Positions 23,078-35,947 of a stretch of DNA of 64,000 bases are shown piece after piece (positions within the stretch are counted from its first letter, which is position 1; every line of letters begins with the position of its first letter). Under the pieces are notes generated by a model. It ran no database searches. It had not been told where the DNA came from and saw nothing but the letters and a program-made list of their open reading frames with translations. Source of the DNA: Kryptolebias marmoratus (Eukaryota > Chordata > Actinopteri > Cyprinodontiformes > Rivulidae); contig NC_051449.1 of NCBI RefSeq assembly GCF_001649575.2, positions 19,209,745 through 19,273,744 of the forward strand, written 5' to 3'. Made by a program: the position numbers and the translations under genes.

Positions 23078-23486
23078 TGTCATAATGCTGTTGGGTAGGA
23101 CCAAAATGCAGGCAAGAGTAGGCAGCAAGATGGATGCAAAAATGATATTTAAGTAAGAAACTGAAGGCAAAGACTTACAGAGGCCCAAGGAACAAGAAGA
23201 CTTGCAGAACACAACAGAGGATCCAGTGGAGAACAATGAGATCGGGGAGCTTAATATACTGAGGAGGAGTGCAAATAAGAAAGGAACTGATTACAGGTAA
23301 CTTACTGGAGCTGGGGAAGGGAACAAGTGTAACTTGATGAGGAAATGACTAGCAGCTGGGAAAGGGGAGGAAATCACAAAGTAAGTAAGGCCAAACAAAA
23401 ATGAAACTAGAAGAGAACGTAAACAATAACATAAACAAATACAAAGAAAACAGAAACAAAGACTCCAAACAACCCAGGATATGACA
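23078..23486 (-). mobile_element. Solo LTR with perfect 5-bp target duplication
   Basis: The element begins TGTCATAATG and ends ATATGACA, giving TG..CA ends with inverted TGTCA/TGACA tips. It is flanked by identical GTTGT at 23073-23077 and 23487-23491. The layout (a phrase like 'accaaaatgcaggcaagag' next to the TGTCA end) suggests the element reads on the minus strand. No internal coding region is present, so it is a solo LTR left by recombination between two LTRs. Confidence 0.8.
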
Positions 23487-23649
23487 GTTGTCATTTTAGC
23501 TCCTGAGTTTTGTGAAAATTAAATTTTTGGTTTGGTTTCAATCTTTTCCCTCTTTCATAATTCTTTGTGTCTTCACTGACTGTATCCATTTCAGTGTCAC
23601 ATCCTGAATCCATTTATTTGATTTATTTATTCTGCCTTCCCAAAATATT

Positions 23650-23815
23650 CACAATATTCCAACACACCTGATTCAGTGGTTAAATCTCCTCTTCATGTTC
23701 TGCAGAAGCCTGTTAATCACCCATTGATTCAAATCAGGTATGTTAAAGCAGAAAAACAAGTAAAACATGCAGGATAGTGGCCCTTGAGGACCAGGAATGG
23801 AGACTCCTGGTATAC
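23650..23815. repeat. Dispersed repeat family F, copy 1
   Basis: It has 'ccaacacacctgattcagtg', 'attcaaatcaggtatgttaa' and 'gtggcccttgaggaccagga', a known fish repeat layout with near-palindromic CACCTGATT/AATCAGGT arms. A second, more decayed copy is at 53890-54085. Confidence 0.6.
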
Positions 23816-23819
23816 ACAG

Positions 23820-26800
23820 ATGACTAGAGGGTCATCAAATGTAATTTAGAGTAAACTAACATGGAATTGGGACCCTATTTTATTATTTTTTGCCTATATT
23901 GTCATGAAGCTGTGTTTCCAGCCTTTAATTCTACTGGTGTATTGGTCCACCTCTTACCGTTGTCTTGTTTGCTCTCTGTCCTTATTCCCCACTCCCCACC
24001 ACCACCACCTCCTCCCACGTCACTCCTGTCCTAGCCTCTGATACTGACCTTGAAGTAGTCGCTGCTAATACAAGCAGAGCTTTAAGGGAAACTCACACAA
24101 GACTCCGTGTTGATCATATTAATTTATGGTTCTGATACGAGGGCAACATCTTGGGCCTTAGTTCACTTGGACAAGCGTGCCACTCCAGCCTCACGCTTTC
24201 AAAGCTTGACACACAAGCACTGCTGTGACATGATACAGGAAATGAAAACATATCTAGGATGGTGAAAGGAGAGAGGTGGGGAGGAAGAAGGTGTCTAGGA
24301 ATAGATTGTGAGAGGCAAATCAAGATGCAGCACCAGGCTTTGTGGCAGACTGACAGGCGTCAAATAAGGCGTGTGTCCTGGTGTTTGCAGAGAATTCAGG
24401 TTAAGCACACAGAACGGCTCCACAGCAGAAAGCTATGAGAAAATTTGACAGAAAAAAAATTAACACTTTAGAGTAGTAGGTTTAACTCAGCAGATTATCA
24501 AACAACAACAGCAAAATATGGTTAGAATGACTAAATTGTTTATGGAGATATTAAATCATTAAGTTAAAAAAAAAACAATCCAAAATCTTGGTCATAAGAT
24601 AATTACAACCTGGGTTGGTGCTAGCTGGATGTTGCTAACTGCTATTAGCATCAGCTAACCAACTAATGTCATTTTGGGAATCCAAACTCACTGTCTTACA
24701 GCAGACTAAAAGTATTAACAAAGTCACCGAAGTTAAACATCTTCTTAAAAGTTGTTTTTACCATCCTTTATTTACTTATTACATCTGAATGCATAAGTCC
24801 AGTCAGGTCAAATTTGGTCAACTTCTAGCTTTAGATTGTGGTCTGATAAGCAAGAAACGGCTCATCTCTGACCCAACTATAACCATTCAATATTTGGTTT
24901 AAGCAAATATTGGGTCAAAAAGTTGGACCTAATATGTTGAAATATCTTACATGTTGGAACATATAAAACTGACTGAAAAGCACAAAGAAAAACAAGGGAA
25001 GTGGTAGTTTTAACTCTTTATGTACATTAAAAGTTCTTATTCAGTCTATTGAAATTATCAATAATTTGTCAGTATAATGATACATTTTGCTACGAAACAC
25101 TGTGGATTAAAACTTTTCTTTCAGGGGAGGTAAGCCAACTCATTGTTTGGTCAGCAAACAGTCTGAATTCAGTCTGAGTGAAAATTTAAGATAGTAATGG
25201 AAAATAAATGTCATCAACAGAGCTTTGTTCTGTAAAGCTGATCTGTCAACTGGTTATACAAGAAAGACGAAGGACATTATTTTTCTATTGTGAAGTACAT
25301 GCCTCAAAGAATACAAGCTGTCATAAAAAGAACAGGAAGTACATTAAAAAATAATTTTATTCCAATTTTTATCTTCACTTATTGTGAATAAAATGTCAAT
25401 AAAGTAATAATAATGATAATAACTATATTTATTTATTAGGCGTGCTTTACAAAGCCATAATTCTTAGCTGGTAAATGGAAAACTTTTGTGCTATGTCTGT
25501 CATCCCATAGTTATTGTTTGTAGAACATTATTCATTTGTCATCTGTCGCTGAGTGAAAAGGGTTCAAGGTGCCATTTAGAAGATTGGCAGGAGTAGAAAA
25601 CATTTTTCAGAAAAAGCTTTCATTATGTTGCTTAATTCCTGGGGGAGTAAAAACAAGCTGTGAACTGCACACTGACATAATAATCTCTTTTTTGTGTTTA
25701 TAACTGTTATTTGTAGCCTGACTCATGAATATTCAGCAGCACTTACACTGAGTCATGTCTCCAGAAGTCATTTTGTTCTTATTCTTGATTTGGTTCAGCA
25801 CTCTTGGGAAAATATCTCAAGACATTTGTGTTCAAACCTTTTTTTTACCTGACATTTGGTGCCGAGCAGGAACAAGTTGTTGATTTAGAAACATTTCTCC
25901 TAAAACAGATGTTTCTGGAAACAAAGCTAAAGCTGTGAGCTGACAGATGTTAAAGGAAACCATCAGGGGAATGTCAGTGGGTTTGTCCAGTGTCTACGTA
26001 TTTATTTATCCGCAGCACTTTTCTTCTTTTGCTCAAACCTGAGATTGTAAAACATCTCTAGTGATCTGTTTTATGATTGAATCTAACTCATTTATTGTAT
26101 GAACAAGCAGGTAAACAGCTGACGATGTGTCAAATGATTGACACATTGTCTATTCTGAGTAACACAAAGGACACGAGTACATTGGGTCCATTCATATTTC
26201 TGCAAAACCCCGATTTCCAGTCGGTCACACCTGAACAGTATTTGGCTGTTGGAGATTCAGGTATTAATCCAACTCATTTAAAATCTGCCTGATTCTCATT
26301 AAGACCTGACATTTGAATATGTTACAGAAACCAGAGAAGTGAGTATACCCTTGAGCAATATCACTTAATGTCACATCATTCAAAACTATATCACTTCTCA
26401 AGAACTGCATTATTCCCAAGTTTAACTGTGGCTTATTAGGTCAATATTTATTTAAAAAAACTGTCAGTTTAGACCTACCATATTAAAAATACAGATCCAC
26501 AGTGAGGACAATTTATTGTTGAGATTCAGTGTTATTATTATTACAGATTATATGTCCGCCTTTATTTTTGATGCCAATATAAATGTCAGGTATTTTTAAA
26601 AAGATTTTAGAAACAAACAAAAATTGGACCAAAGTGACATTCAACAAAAATTCACCATAGTCATTGTTATCAAATGATAACATTTATACCTTATTTGGAG
26701 TCATCTTCTCTTTCAGTATTTTAAATAAATACCTAAACACCATGTCTATACAAATATTAATAAAAATGAAAACTTAAGTAGAGTCACTGACAAAAAATAA

Positions 26801-26880
26801 TATAAGTTCCCAGAAGAAACGGCTGGATTTGGACATATTTTAGTGCACATATAGATGTGATGGGTATGTAAATGATTCAA
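23820..26880. other. Non-coding stretch, nothing firm recognised
   Basis: A pyrimidine-rich segment lies near 23980-24010, and a small perfect inverted repeat CAATATTTG / CAAATATTG at 24888-24912. The rest is AT-rich with short frames only. No transposon protein text and no exon were recognised. Confidence 0.5.
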
Positions 26881-26889
26881 TTTACAAGG

Positions 26890-27580
26890 AGCTGGAACAT
26901 CAAGTGGTGGCATCCTGAGTGGAGCAATAGTGTTATCAGGTAGATACTAGAGTGTCAGACAGTGAGTCAAAACAGTGAGTGAGGGATGCCAGACCCAGAT
27001 GATGCCTCGTAGATGCATTAGTCAGAATTACTAGCACTTGACAGTTTGATACGGGTCACATTGTGGGTTTGCTTGTGGCAGTTTTTTTCCAAACAGGGAT
27101 GTACAAATGTACAATGATCTGATGTGCACTGGATATATGATAATACCCACACATGTTGTAAAAGTTCTGGTTGTTCAAGAGATCACACCAAGGGAAGATT
27201 GTTGTATCATGTGCCTAGCATTAAAGAACTCTGTGTCATCTGCACCTTCCGTCTGGACACAGGTAATGGACTCTTGACACTGTCTTGTGTCATCCCACAA
27301 CAAGTGTTGGTGACAGCCAGACTATGAGTTCACTGACCCATGTGTTGGCTACAATTAACACCAGAGCAGAGACGGCTGCATTTATTCTGTGATGAATTTT
27401 GGTTCTTTGTTACTACCAGTGACCATCCCTTGTAAATATGGAACCACCAATGAAAAAGGACCAATCCTGTCAATGACGTGAAGAATCACACCAGAGTACT
27501 CCTGGCATCATGGTGTGGTGAGCCATCCTCCCATGTCCTGCCTGGTCCACCAATCTTTCCCCAATCAAACATCTGTAGGC
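26890..27580 (+). mobile_element. Degenerate Tc1/mariner relic (second type)
   Basis: With frameshifts, the plus strand reads a different Tc1 lineage from the 3540 and 20238 copies. A helix-turn-helix trace like SVRQ lies near 26955. Text around 27365-27460 matches the TPEQRR..LFCDEFWFFVTTSDHPL catalytic segment (FSDESRF in live copies), followed by IWNHQ and a decayed SWCG. No terminal repeats were resolved. It is heavily decayed. Confidence 0.65.
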
Positions 27581-27914
27581 CCAGCTTAGACATCGACTCC
27601 AAACCACTGATAAGTTAGATCTTGAAAAGTTAACTTGCAGCAGGAATACAATGGCTTTATGATTCAGTTTATCTTAGCTCATATTTTTGATATTGTTAGA
27701 TTTCTGATTGTTGTTTAGTTCAGTTTTAACTTTATCATGATTTCATTTAGATTATCTTAGCTACTATTTTGACTGTCTTAGCTCATGTTTAGATACGTTT
27801 AGTTTCATGACTTTATTTAGATTATCTTATTTTTCATTTAGATTATACATGATTGATGTTTTTTTATATCTGTATTTCTATATTTGATTTTGATGTCTAT
27901 CTGTATTTGATTCT

Positions 27915-28003
27915 GTTGCTGTTTCTGTGTTGTAAAGCACTTTGGATCCCCTTTGTTGCTGAAAACTGCTATATAAATAAATTTCACTTCACTTCCACAT
28001 TTA
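27915..28003 (+). repeat. SINE/LINE 3' tail, family D copy 1
   Basis: 'gtaaagcactttggatcccc' followed by 'gctatataaataaatttcac' and 'ttcacttcc' matches the tail at 48975-49045, which ends in the same TTTCACTTCACTTC run. The conserved AAAGCACTTTG...GCTATATAA layout is the shared 3' end of many fish SINEs and LINEs. Confidence 0.65.
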
Positions 28004-28454
28004 TTTACCAGTTGTATCCAGGCCTAAGGGGGTGCCACACCCTTACTGACATGAGTTCAGCAGTGTGATCATACTGCTATTGTTGTTATTCATTTGATCA
28101 GATATTGTAATGACTGCAATTCAGTTACATGACCTTGCAACACATGCAGTTTCATTTCATTTTCATCACTCTATCTGGGTGTTTAACTTTTTTTGTCAGT
28201 GACTGTAATTTCTTGCAACCCCTATACATATTGACCTTCCTACCTCAGTGTTACCTCGTTGGAATCATGCGAAAACAAAAACAGCTAACTCAAAGAGCAA
28301 ACAAGCAACATCAAAGCACCCCTACTCCAGAATGTGGAACAACTCTACAGTACAAAGCATTGCACTTTCCCAATAAAAAAAAAAAAAAAAAGTTAAATTA
28401 TTAGACTGTGGGCAACAGTACATAGATATAACCAAGAAGGTCAGGAGTAGATGT

Positions 28455-28665
28455 GGCTCAAAAACAGCAGTAATCAGCCAGTTGGAAGGTTGCTGGTTCA
28501 ATTGTGTTAAAGTGATTTTGAGTAAGATGACTAACTCTGCATTGCCTTCAATCTGTTGATCAGTCTGTGAATAGGTAAATGTTGTTTGTTGTTTAAAAAA
28601 AAAAGCTCTTTAAGTGCTCAAGTAGAGTAGAAAAGTGCTGTATAAAAACTGTTCTTTTCTCAACA
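28455..28665 (+). mobile_element. tRNA-derived SINE (decayed)
   Basis: A tRNA-like head reads 'gatgtggctcaaaaacagca' (A box) and 'ggaaggttgctggttcaatt' (B box GGTTCAATT). The body reads 'agtgattttgagtaagatga', 'gattgatcagtctgtgaata'-like text and a tail 'agtagaaaagtgctgtataa'. An antisense relative is at 41345-41640. Confidence 0.65.
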
Positions 28666-29793
28666 TCTATCTTGTCTATTATGGTTAAAAGTTGAAAGGT
28701 TAGATGTCATGCTCAGATGCATTCAGACATATGTGATGGATGGATGGATGATTGGTAATAATTTACACACACAATTTTCCTGCCAGTCATGCAAACTAGC
28801 AACCTTTTATTCTCAGTCCCAAACAGTGTAGAGCCAACCAAGCAGAGCATTTGCATTATGCTGAGCTTTGAGACTTTTCAAATACATATTCCTTGGCAGT
28901 CTTTTTGCACTGAAGAAAGATGATTTTTTTTCCTCAAACTTTATTGATAGAAGTTACCATTATGTACTGAATGACTTGCGCTGTTTGAGCTTTATCAAAA
29001 AGTTAGCCACTAAAGTTTTTATAGTTTTTTTCTGTATCCAATAATTATTGTGTTTTTTTTGGGCTGTGCTGAAATTTACTTGGTTTTCTTTTTCTTTTTA
29101 TCCTCACCCCATTTTATAAAACCTCTTAATCACTTTGGCTTCTTTTCTGTTGTAAACTTTACAGATTCAATACTTACCGAGTTGTGGTCTTTTTGGGTCA
29201 CCATGTTTTTGCAACTAGGGAGAATTGAAAAATATATAATTAGAATTTTGTTAGGATTCTGCCTGTTCCAAGCTTTATTCACTTTACCTTTTCCCTGTTT
29301 TCCCCTCCTTCTTTAGGTGAAGCTGTGGACTGTTTTCTCTGTCTGAATTAGCACTTCCATCTCACATCCTGTTTCCAGTTCATCAACAACCACTACATGA
29401 GACCAGCTGAGAACATCATCTAACGCGTAAGAGAACCGTGGTGATCATTGTGTCCAGTTCGTATTTATTCCTGTAATTCTTAGTAACTTTGTTGTACTTA
29501 TCTGAACTCTTTTGTTTTTTATGCATTTTCTGCTCTGATAGAAATAAAACTAAACTTGAATCTGATTAAGCCTTGTGCTGAATTATCTCTGTATACATTC
29601 ACCTCATCGCTGATCAAACTTATGAAAAGAAAATACTCACCTGCCAGTCCACTCTCCACTTCACACTCTCCTTCCACTCCCTGGATACCTGGAAGCTCAG
29701 ACCCTTTCTCAAACCTAAAAAGAACAAGTATTATTAGGATTCTGTCATAAGCTGAAAATGAACTTGAAAATTCGACTCAAGTAAACCATTACT

Positions 29794-30257
29794 TGTCACG
29801 ATTGGTGAAGAGAGAGATGGACCCAGAGCGCAGACTCGTTGCTTTAAATTAAAGAAACTAATTTATTGAGAATAAAAGAACAAAACAAAGGCTGTCGTGG
29901 CAGCAGAACTGAACATAACAAAATCCAGGGAAACACAAGCAGAAACAAGGGACAAACCAAGAGGAGATCCAAACAGCATCTGAAGCGACAACAGACCAGC
30001 GAGTAAGTGGAGGAGATGACCGGGTTTTAAAGACAGGAGGTAATTAGGGGAAGTGGGCACAGGTGAGATGATTACAAAACTTGGGGCAGGTGTAGATGGG
30101 CGTGGCAGGCAGACAAAAGAGACTGAGAAGAAGTGAATGATGACAGAGGCACAGAGAACAAGACAAAACCTGAAGACAACAATAAACCCAAACCAAAAGA
30201 AACCAGAATCAAACACTAAATACAAAAAGAAGCACACAGTAAAACCGAATCTTGACA
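29794..30257 (-). mobile_element. LTR-like element, copy 1 (minus orientation)
   Basis: It begins TGTCACGATT and ends AATCTTGACA, so the tips are inverted. On the minus strand there is an AATAAA signal (29867-29862) shortly before 'gagtctgcgctctgggtcc', the usual 3' end of fish gypsy-type LTRs. Flanks TTACT and TTATT differ at one base and may be an old 5-bp duplication. It is clearly colinear with 58454-58894 in the opposite orientation. The 131-codon frame at 29863-30258 has no domain and is not supported as a gene. Confidence 0.72.
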
Positions 30258-30259
30258 TT

Positions 30260-31895
30260 ATTATTTCACCGCTCCGCTACAGAGCTGATGCTTCAAGACA
30301 TCCATCCTCATTCTCAACATGATTACACTTTGTAAATATTGTGAATAAAACCTTTAATGATTTTTTTTTTCTTATTGAGGAGTGATGTACTTTTGAATTA
30401 TCTTATATTCAAATAATAAAAAAACAAGGAAGCATTATTTTTATATGTTGTATATAGTAAATACAATATAAAAGAAGTAAGAAAAAAATGTAAATTTCCA
30501 CAAAGTTATGTACTGATGTTGAAGAGTTTGTTGTGAGTTCTCGTTACTTTTAAAGTTGATTTTAATGCTATCCCTGCATGCATGGACATTGTGTGTATCT
30601 AATAATGCCGCACCCTTCATCATAGGTTCTGTTTTAGCACAAAGCAGTGTAACTGATACCAGAATATTAAAAAAAAAGAAAATATAAACTGTAGTTTTAT
30701 TATGCTGGCTCTTCTTGTGCTTTCACATATTCTCGATAGGGTTGAATAACAAGTAGGAAACATAAAACTATGACATTGGTTCAGCCTGATGTGATAACTA
30801 TATAAACAGTCATATCTGCCACAGGTTTAAACATTTATATTAGATTCAGACCCTGCAAACAAGAGACATTATGCCTCTTCTCACTCTGAAAGATAATATG
30901 TTGTATTTTCTAACAACACTTCAAAAAAGTGTGTATTATTTACTGAGCCAACTGTTGAAAGTTGATTGTTTTCGGTATCCTTTTTTAAGCTTTTTCTGAG
31001 ATGTTAGAATACTGCAGTATGATCTGATTCAAAATTTCCAACCTGTTCTTATTTGATTCAGCAAGAGCCAATCCTGATTGTGTGTGATCAGGAGGAAGGA
31101 GAGTGCTGCTGCACTGAGCTCTGTTGGTGGAAGTGCACTCATTCCAAACACAGACCAGCAAGTGAGTGTCGGCCTAAAAAAAATCTTCAAAAAAGCTGAA
31201 GATTCAGAATAATGGGTTCTAATATTGTCTGTACGGTGAAAATAGATTTGTTTTTTTCTTAAATTAAAAACAGCCTAGAAGCCCCATGAAATATTAAAGT
31301 ACATCTTCAAATGAAATATCTTCAGTGATTCATTGCGTACTTTATATAGAAGTGGCTTTTTGCTTTTACACATTAGGCATTTTGAACTTCCGATACAAAC
31401 AGAAGTCCCCGAAGTTTTTGCTTATACGTCTTTCATTTTTTTCAACTTCTTTTGCTTTTTCACCTCTGAAACAGCACATTATGTTTTTTGTTAGTCCACT
31501 GATCACCAAAGGCTTTTTCGATATTGCTGTTATGAAGTGTTTCATTAATCTTTGTCAACTGAAAGCCTTTTCAGGCCAAATGAAAAAAAGCAATTTGCTG
31601 AACTGTCTGAGAGGTGTACGGTAGGAAAGCACTAAGGACTCAGAAGTGCCTCTTGGGTGGTAATTGTGAGAAAACTTCTTTTCATGTTGAATTAAAAAAA
31701 ATGTTTTCTGTGTAGTGTCAACAGCTAACATCGTGGTATAATATAGTATAATTTACACATTTTTATACAATAAATGCAGTACAGTGCTAAAATTTTAAGC
31801 AATTGTGTAAAAGCACAGCTTTCAAAGTGATTAATTCTGTTTAATTTTTTAAAATCAATTCACAAAAATCAGTGGGAACTAACAGAATTATCTAA
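30260..31895. other. Non-coding stretch, nothing recognised
   Basis: AT-rich sequence with short frames only; the largest (31325-31624, 99 codons) has no recognisable domain and a Phe/Leu/Lys-rich composition typical of chance frames in AT-rich DNA. Confidence 0.5.
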
Positions 31896-31899
31896 ATCA

Positions 31900-32421
31900 A
31901 ATCAATATTTGTTGTTACCACGCGATGTTTCTTGTGAGCACTCAGCAGACAGGCTGTTCCAAACGTGTTGGAGAACTAAACATTTCTGTCACACAGCTTT
32001 CTGCCTCTTCATGTACTCCCAGACACACTTCATGATGTTGAGATCAGGGTTCTGCATGGGTCCTACCATCATTTCCAGGACTCCTGTTTCTTCCTTACTC
32101 TGAACATAGTTCCTAATGATGTTGGCTGTATGTTTGGAGTTGTTGTCTCTGCTGTACCCAGTGCTTCTATGCTGATGTAACATGATAGATAAGAATCTAC
32201 TTGTCATTTCCAGCAGTGAAGACATCAGAAAGCCTGACCAAATCCCCAGCGCCATTTAAAGCCTAAACTTGCACAGAACCTCCACCATGCTTCACTGTTA
32301 CCTGAAGAGACTCATTATTGTACTGTACCCCAGTGCTTCTTCAAGCAAGCTGCCTCCTGTTGCAGCCAAATATGTCAAATCTTGAATTATCAGTCCAAAG
32401 CACTCGTCATTCATCACCCCA

Positions 32422-32481
<60 letters not shown>

Positions 32482-32520
32482 CTTCAATCAATGGGCCCAG
32501 TTTCAGTGACAGAGGTAGAA
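31900..32520 (-). mobile_element. Degenerate Tc1/mariner transposase relic (third type)
   Basis: The minus strand reads, across stops, a DIFGCNRRQ-like segment (32380-32350), YNNESLQVTVKHGGGSVQV (about 32325-32260) and GAGDLVRL. An open stretch follows with NNSKHTANIIRNYVQSKEE (32160-32100), GVLEMMV, QNPDLNIMKCVWEYMKRQK (32055-31995), then decayed C-terminal text. The second catalytic Asp region reads RDNNSKHT rather than QDNDPKHT. A GT microsatellite interrupts the 5' side. It is a different lineage from the other Tc1 copies here. Confidence 0.82.
32425..32478. repeat. GT microsatellite
   Basis: About 26 uninterrupted GT units, lying within the upstream part of the Tc1 relic. Confidence 0.95.
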
Positions 32521-32524
32521 GTAT

Positions 32525-35500
32525 ATCTGCATCCCACAAGTTTCTAACACTTCTGGGCTGATGCCACTGCTAGAAGTCTTCTGATTTTAAAGGAAGGTAA
32601 ACATGATGTTTTTTTGACTGACCACTGCATCAGTGGTCCTCAATACTGTTTTCTTAATTGTGTTGCTTTAAAAGATCTTAAACAACACATTATAAAACCT
32701 CAGATTTAGCAAAGCTACTTTGCGTCTTGTTGCTGTTTTCAGTCGTGCACTGGTGTTTCAGTTTGTACTTCTGTCAGATTGTGCCCCAGTTTGTACTCTA
32801 CAGTTGTCATTTCATACAAAGTGATGACCATTTTATACTCAGCATTTTACAACAGGGTACAAAACTGTTACCAATTTGCACCAGTATACATACTATATGC
32901 ATGTTTCTCCGCAACCCTGAGCGCATTTTAGCATGTATTATTATTGGGACTCCAACGCAAACCTGCACAGGAACAAGCAGGTTAAGAAATTGTCTATCTA
33001 ATTTATAATCAGATATGAAAAAACAGTTATTACCAAAAACTATTTGTTTCATATTTTTAGCATCTTGGATCTAGGTAAAATAAATAATAAATTACTGAAT
33101 TACACCAGAAGAGAAAATAAAGGTGTTGGTGAGACACCAATCCAAACTGAACCTGATCCAGAGGCTGGATTGATGAAATGTTAAGTTAAATACTGATAAA
33201 ACAAAATAAATTATATAAAAAATATAAAACAGCCATTTTAAACATTACGTTGACTAAACCCACTAATTATTAAGGATGTAAGAACACTAAAATTGTTGAG
33301 GTGATTTTTTGTATTAGTGCCGTAACTGTGTGCAGGAGTATTGCTTTGTTGTTTGTTTTTATAGCTTGAGGACAAAAGGTCTTGTGCTCCTGTAAGCTCC
33401 ATGTTTTTTTTTTTTATTATTATTTTCATTGTTGAGCAGCAGAAAATGCTCAGAGAAAGTAGGTGGATAATAATGGATGATTTCCCCCCTGAGTCTCTTA
33501 CAGTCAGCAATAAATAATGCTCAGTTTACAGTCAAATGTAAAATTAGCAGGCAGCTGACATAGACAATTTAAATCCAAAGTAATATATTTCCATCATATG
33601 TTCCCCCCCCCATCAAAAAGCAGGCAGCGGGTACCTCTGCCACATCAGCACTGTATGCATCACACCTGCTAAGACAATCAGACTTCCCATTTAAATGAAA
33701 TGTTGTTCTTGTGGGCACTGTTAAATGATACAAACGCTACATAGCTCTGAGAATATGCAGTGAGCCCTCTTTCTCAGTTTGTGTCTCCAAACATCTCAGA
33801 TCATCAACACTTCAGCTCTGAAGCTGAGGGAGCAGATGCAATGATGCAATTATTTAACACTTCTTGTAAGGGAGCCGTATAATCAACTCAAAGTGTTTTT
33901 TTCAGGGGGAGTGTGAAGTCAGTTAGTGTGGAGATTAATGATATCATAAGGAAAGACAGAGTTAGGCAGAAACAGCCTTTAAATAAAGTCTGTCAAAAGC
34001 AGTCTTTTTTTTATGAACAGCTCCATAAGCACAGTGTCCCAGTAACGAAAGATCAACCTCCAGATTCATTTTGTCTGTGACATCATTTACTCTCAGTTAA
34101 TACCCCTTTCAGTACGTTCTAAAAGTTTATTGGTGATCAGATTAAAATAAAGACAAAGAATAAACATGTAGGTATTGTTGTTTTGGTTTCCAGGTCACAA
34201 AGAAATACTACACATGCACAAAACAGGCTGCCATGTCATTGTTGTTTCTCAAAAGCTCTGTATCTTAAGTGTGCATGAAAACACCGAAAACAGAGTTTGG
34301 AAAAAAAAATCTTGATTTCTTTCACCAAATACCAAAAGCTTGAGGGGTTCAAATTTTTAATAACACCCAGACAGCCTATGGTCTTATCCAGTTTCATTTA
34401 TGTATATATCTGACCCCAAAATGGTCAGCAAAACAAAAATATTTCGATTTCTATATATAAATCTGCAGAATTATTGTTTGAAAGTCAAACCAATCAAAAA
34501 TGAAGTTCGTACTAAACTTATCGAGTTCAGCAAGAGTTATTAACGTATCTGGCAACAGTTGTTAGTTTTTAGTTAATAACATCCTTTAGAAAATAATAAA
34601 ATTCAAACTTAAAGGTATTGGTGGTTTTTTAGATTTTTTGATGATTCTTATCATATTTTCTCAATCAGTTACCCAGTTATTTACCGAATTACCTATATGT
34701 ATTATATAATTACATAAAATTTAGAGGTTTAAATCATCCTAATACAGAACTGATACCTTTCTATCTCCCTCTCATTGACATATCAATCATAATGTGGGGA
34801 AATCATGACACATTTAATTAGTAATTTTACACATTTTAAAGTACCATCAGGTACAGTTATGATTAACTACACAGAAAACTTGATCAGCTTCAAATACTGG
34901 CAACTAAACAAGTTTTTACTGCTCAACCAGCTGAATATTTTTTAACCACCTGCTGTTGAGCATCTCATTACTGTCGGTGTCTGTTCACCAGATTTATACA
35001 CAAGCATGTTTTCTCAATAATGTAAAAAAATGTGGTGGATAGTGTGAGACAATCATTGTGTTTACAGTCCCTGAAAGTTTACTGTCTAATTATTTGCTTT
35101 TCTTCATTTTCTTCTTTATTCATCTCTGTTTTCTGTCCTGCCATTTTATTAAACCTTTCTGTTCTTTTACAATGCACAACTCCCTGGCTTTTCATTATTG
35201 TGCTTGTTCAGTCCTCTGACATACTTTTTGTCACCCTCTGCCTCGTCTGCCATTTCTATCTGCTTTTACATTTACACACTTCTTAAGTACTCTTGACTGT
35301 GCTCCTCTTTCCATGCACCACATGTTCCTACTCTTTTTGCTTGTGTTTTTTTCCTCCCTTCCTTGTTCCTCTCACCCTTTCCCTCAGCTCTGTGGAGTAA
35401 TTTAGCAGGTAGTGAGTCCTGAGCCTAATCTGTCACCACAGACATACTAGCAGCACCTCAAGTAATTTCCCACCGGGACCACAGACACATCTAATCACGT

Positions 35501-35945
35501 CCTCAGGGACACAAGAAGACAGAGGGCCTGGACGAAAAATAACAGACAGGTGGTGAGAAAGAGGAGGTGAAGGACCATTAGGTAAACAGGCAGGCGCACA
35601 GACACAAATACATTTAGATATTGTTCCAGTGAATTAATTAGGTGTAGCGGTGCACCCTGAAAAGTGTGTGGTGTCCTTTCAATTTCATTTTTATTAGATT
35701 TTTAATTGGTGTAGCTTATTGATCTCTTTAGCAGAGTCCATCATACAATAGCAGCATATAGAGATTTTGTTCACAAATGTGTCCAGAAACCTCACTTCAA
35801 ATGGAACCTGACACTTTTTGTAGCAATTCTCCTCAAGTGATGCTCCTAAGAAATCAGGGCAAATTAACAACAAAATATAAATATTTGTCCCATAGAAATA
35901 GTCAAGTGAGGCTAAATCTAGTCAGGAATCAGATTTCCACAAAGC
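32525..35945. other. Non-coding stretch; possible low-copy segment at 33640-33900
   Basis: Mostly AT-rich with no transposon protein text. 33640-33900 has balanced composition and no repeat signature. A C-run lies at 33603-33611. The 84-codon frame at 35032-35286 is Leu/Ser/Phe-rich chance coding. No exon was recognised. Confidence 0.45.
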
Positions 35946-35947
35946 AA

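Noticed and set aside
29863..30258. 131-codon minus frame
   Set aside because: It lies wholly within an LTR-like element and has no retroviral or host domain.
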